Assembly: GCA_949357655.1 (NCBI GenBank)
Contig: CASHTG010000021.1
Coordinates: 1,178,001 to 1,242,000, forward strand
Reading direction: 5' to 3'
Length of the DNA stretch: 64,000 nt
DNA from: Parascedosporium putredinis
Taxonomy: Eukaryota > Ascomycota > Sordariomycetes > Microascales > Microascaceae
The notes beneath the pieces were generated by a model. The model was not told where the DNA came from. It ran no database searches and saw only the letters and a list, made by a program, of their open reading frames with translations. The translations under genes were made by a program, and so were the position numbers. How positions within the stretch are numbered: the stretch's first letter is position 1; each line of letters begins with the position of its first letter. Shown here piece after piece: positions 61,452-64,000 of this stretch.

Positions 61452-62341
61452 ATGGGTCTCCTATCCCTCGCCGCCCTCACCCTAGCCACCGTCGGCTCGG
61501 CCGCCGCCGCCCCTCGCGCCGCCAGGCCACCGGCCTCACCTACAAGGACTTCTCCACCCCCAACGGCATCGCCTTCCGCATCGCCATCCCCGATGCCGCC
61601 GCCGCGCCCTTTGACGTCGCCATCCAAATCGTCGCCCCCAAGGCCGTCGGCTGGGCCGGTCTAGCCTGGGGCGGCACCATGGCCAACTGCCCCCTCACCA
61701 TCGCCTACCCCAACGGCGAGACCGTGACGGCCTCTTCCAGGACCGCGAGGTACGGTTCTTTTCCAAAACGTTCCATCATTCTTCTTGTCTTGGTTTTTTC
61801 TTTCTTCAACTAACCAAATCGTTTTCTTCATCTACAGCGGCCACCAAGCCCCTACCGCCTACGCCGCCGCCGAGTACACCATCCTCCCCGGCACCACCGT
61901 CAACGCCACCCACTGGGTCCTCGACGCCGTCTGCAAGGGCTGCAGCCAGTGGTCCGGCCGCGGCCTCAACCCCGCCGGCTCCTCCCCGCTCGCCTGGGCC
62001 TTCGCCCCCGACGTCGTCTCCAACCCTTCCAGCGACACCGCCCCCATCGGCTACCACAACCAGAACAAGGCCGTCGTCAACTTTGACTTCGCCGCCGCCA
62101 AGGTTCCCAACTTTGCCGAGGCTATCGCCGGCGGCGCGGGCGGCGATGGCGGCCCCGCCGAGCCCCGGCCGACTCGACTACGACCTCGGCGGCTGCGCCC
62201 ACGACTGCCGCGTCTTCGGCCGCTTCTTCCGGTGCGACTTCTGCTGCCTCCTCTGCTGCTTCCTCTGCCGCGTCTTCCGCTGCCTCTTCGGCAACGCCCA
62301 CCTCCACCTCTGCCCCAGCTGCGGCTTCCCCCACTCCCTAA
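61452..62341 (+). CDS. Secreted cytochrome-domain protein (cellobiose dehydrogenase-type, AA8/DOMON), no flavin domain
   Basis: The CDH-type cytochrome domain binds haem b and passes electrons, for example to LPMOs or to iron. Start ATG 61452 gives the signal peptide MGLLSLAALTLATVGSAAAA. Exons are 61452-61749 and 61838-62341, with donor GTACGG and branch AACTAACC. Family features are QATGLTYKDFSTPNGIAFRI, GWAGLAWGGTMANCPLTIAY (the Met is the likely haem ligand), NATHWVLDAVCKGCSQWS (cysteine pair) and APIGYHNQNKAVVNFDFAAA (His as candidate second ligand). The tail is Ala/Ser/Thr-rich (SAASSAASSAASS) and ends at TAA 62339-62341. One base is missing near 61516-61523 and near 62155-62162; with these it has 267 residues. 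No GMC flavin domain, CBM or clear GPI signal follows, unless another frame error hides the true C-terminus. Confidence 0.85.
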
Positions 62342-62771
62342 ACGGGCCAGCGCAGGGAATGAGTCCAAGCAGCCCCGAGGAGGACAAAAGGTCACGTATA
62401 TCAAGCAATTCGCTTTGACATATATGTTGAGAGAGGGAAAAAGAGAAAAAGAAACAGAAAAAGAAACAAAATGGTGTCAAAACTTTTCCCTGTATAAATC
62501 GCTCTATGCGCGGGCTCGGAACCGCGGCCATTTGGTTCTATGTACTTTTTTTTCCTTTTTTTTATATATTCGGTATACGAAGTGATCAAAATTGCATCGT
62601 TCGAGTTCAATCTTGCGTAACCTTGAAGTTGTAGACATCCCCCTCCTCTGGACGAAATGAGTCCACCACGTGCTGCGATAACCCTACAATGGGTTGAAAT
62701 CGATCTTTTCACAAATCTCTCAGTCTCCCCTCACACCCCTCCTTCTCTATCATTCCGCGTGCGCAAAGCAT
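62342..62771. other. Convergent 3' flanks
   Basis: 430 bases with AAAG/GAAA runs and TTTTTTTTCC; no gene recognised. Confidence 0.6.
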
Positions 62772-64000
62772 TTACAAGTAGTCCTGAATGGCTTTCCAGA
62801 ACAGCTCAGGCGCCTCAGACATGGGCAGATGGCCGGTCTCGGGAACAATGCGAAGCTCCGTGCCCGACGGTCCCAGCTGGCCCTTGAAGCCATCCATGGC
62901 CTTGACCAGGGCGCCCTTGGCGTCGCCCTCGCCCACTACAAAGATGCCGGGCACCTTGCAGGCGGGCATGAGGGGCTTGAGATCGTAATCCCAGAGGGCC
63001 TGACAGCTGTACTTGAAGCCCTCGACGCTGTTGGCGGCGACCATCTTGGTCATCCAGTCGACCACGTCCTTCTTGTTCTCCATGGTGTGGGGATGGAACC
63101 AGCGACCCACCGTGGCGGGCGCGAGGTTGTTGATGCCCTCGCCGTTGTTGGCCTCGGCGGTGGCAGTGCGCTCCTTCCAAGCCTCCGTGTTGGCCGCGCT
63201 CGAGGTGGTGTTGAAGTCGCAGGCGATGAACTTGCCCAGGCGCTCGGGGAAATCAATGGCGAACCGGGTAGTGGTGGCACCACCCATGGAAACGCCAATA
63301 AGGGCGGCGAGCTTCTCGATCCTTAGGGAGTCAAGGACATCGCGGAGGTCCTTGGCCAGCATCTCGAGCGTGGCGGGGACGGGGGCTGGGGCACGGCGTG
63401 ACGGCCGCGGGTGTCGTAGCGGAGGATGCGGAGATCGGGGCGCTGGGCCTTGATGATGTCAATCAAGGGATCCCACATGTGCAGAGAGGTGAGGAGAGAG
63501 TTGCTGAAGGCGACGATGGGAGCGCTAGGAGAAGGGTTGCCCTCGAGGCGATAAGGAATGGTGAGGCCGTCGGAGGCTGACACGTAGGACTCGATCGTCG
63601 CGCTGGGGCCCGGGGCGGTGATCGTGGTGGTCAGGGTGGCGTTGGCGCGGGATCCGTCGGAGATGAACTCGCCCTTCTCGATAGGCAACCTCGAGAGCGA
63701 GGTCAGGTCCCGGGGCCGGAGCCGAATGTGTAGAAGAGAGAGAACTCGCGGCGGCCCTTGGACTCGACGTACTTCTCGTCGACCTCGCTGCGCCAAGGGG
63801 TGGACATGCAAGCCTTGTGTTCGGGACCACCCAGGCCGTTCTGCTGGGTATAGTCGTGGATGGCCAGGTAGGTGACCTTTCCGACGTCCTCGATGCTCGA
63901 GGTCTTGTACCACCTCGTGCGGAGCCAGCCGGGGACGCGGGACAGCATCTCGATGTGTTCCTCCTCGTACCACTTGCGGTAAGCGGCCTCGGCGTCCTCG
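62772..64000 (-). CDS. 3-oxoadipate enol-lactonase-type alpha/beta hydrolase fused to an N-terminal ferredoxin-like barrel (runs off right edge)
   Basis: The hydrolase part acts in the beta-ketoadipate route of aromatic catabolism, opening 3-oxoadipate enol-lactone. The C-terminal half begins around SDGLTIPYRLEGN and continues IVAFSNSLLTSLHMWDPLID and LRILRYDTRGRH. The nucleophile elbow is IGVSMGGATTTRFAI. The acid lies in IFVVGEGDAKGA and the His in VPETGHLPMSEAPELFW. Upstream, AEAAYRKWYEEEHIEMLSRV and VTYLAIHDYTQQNGL look like a dimeric alpha/beta-barrel (EthD-like) domain, known in fungi as an N-terminal partner of this hydrolase. The start lies beyond 64000. One base is missing at 63709-63715 (after FGSGPG) and at GGGGG 63381-63385. 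Stop TAA/TAG complement is at 62772-62774. Exact substrate not proven. Confidence 0.88.

Noticed and set aside
1..64000. Biosynthetic gene cluster, CRISPR array, rRNA or complete transposon
   Set aside because: No PKS, NRPS, terpene cyclase or tailoring set, no spaced repeats of CRISPR type, no rRNA, and no transposase with terminal repeats was seen.

Overview
The window is nuclear DNA of a filamentous ascomycete, most likely a Sordariomycete. Genes carry short spliceosomal introns (55 to 252 nt) with GTRNGT-type donors and CTAAC-type branch sites. Coding stretches are rich in G/C at third positions. The gene set (Cdc4 F-box/WD40 protein, GT31 with a PAN tail, sedolisin, BIM1/X325 protein, AA8-type cytochrome protein, 3-oxoadipate enol-lactonase fusion) is typical of that class. 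I cannot name the species.

Layout from left to right: a dienelactone hydrolase 5' part (-, left edge); CDC4 (+, 4145-7561); a large membrane protein (-, 9014-11531); about 9 kb without a recognisable gene; a GT31/PAN glycosyltransferase (+, 20590-22279); another 9 kb without a recognisable gene; then a dense secretory-pathway block. That block holds an aspartic protease (+, 31260-33157), a prolyl-4-hydroxylase-type dioxygenase (-, 33709-34617), a PDI-like protein ending in HDEL (+, 35515-36995), tRNA-Ala and tRNA-Glu, a sedolisin (-, 38341-41727), a broken APH-type kinase (+, 44940-46463), a GT25 glycosyltransferase (-, 47128-48565) and a membrane-anchored X325/BIM1-like protein (-, 49245-50335). 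The right end carries an ankyrin protein (+, 55080-57546), tRNA-Gln, a cytochrome-domain protein (+, 61452-62341) and a 3-oxoadipate enol-lactonase fusion (-, from 62772 past the right edge).

A point that governs the whole annotation: almost every protein gene has one to four reading-frame breaks, and nearly all are repaired by assuming one missing base, usually in a run of 3-6 identical bases. With those repairs and the introns given here, exon lengths sum to whole codons for CDC4, the membrane protein, GT31, PDI, GT25, X325, ankyrin and cytochrome genes. The breaks therefore look like assembly or sequencing deletions, not gene decay. The exception is the APH-type kinase, which has three in-frame stops of the CpA-to-TpA kind expected from RIP.

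The most interesting biology is the PDI-like gene. Two successive 8-nt micro-exons encode its active-site loop, where CGHC is replaced by LASC. It lies head-to-head with a secretory prolyl-4-hydroxylase-type gene and 12 kb from a GT25 enzyme, a combination that resembles the ER enzymes of collagen modification in animals. A palindrome, TACATGTA, is also clustered between 26.5 and 43.4 kb.
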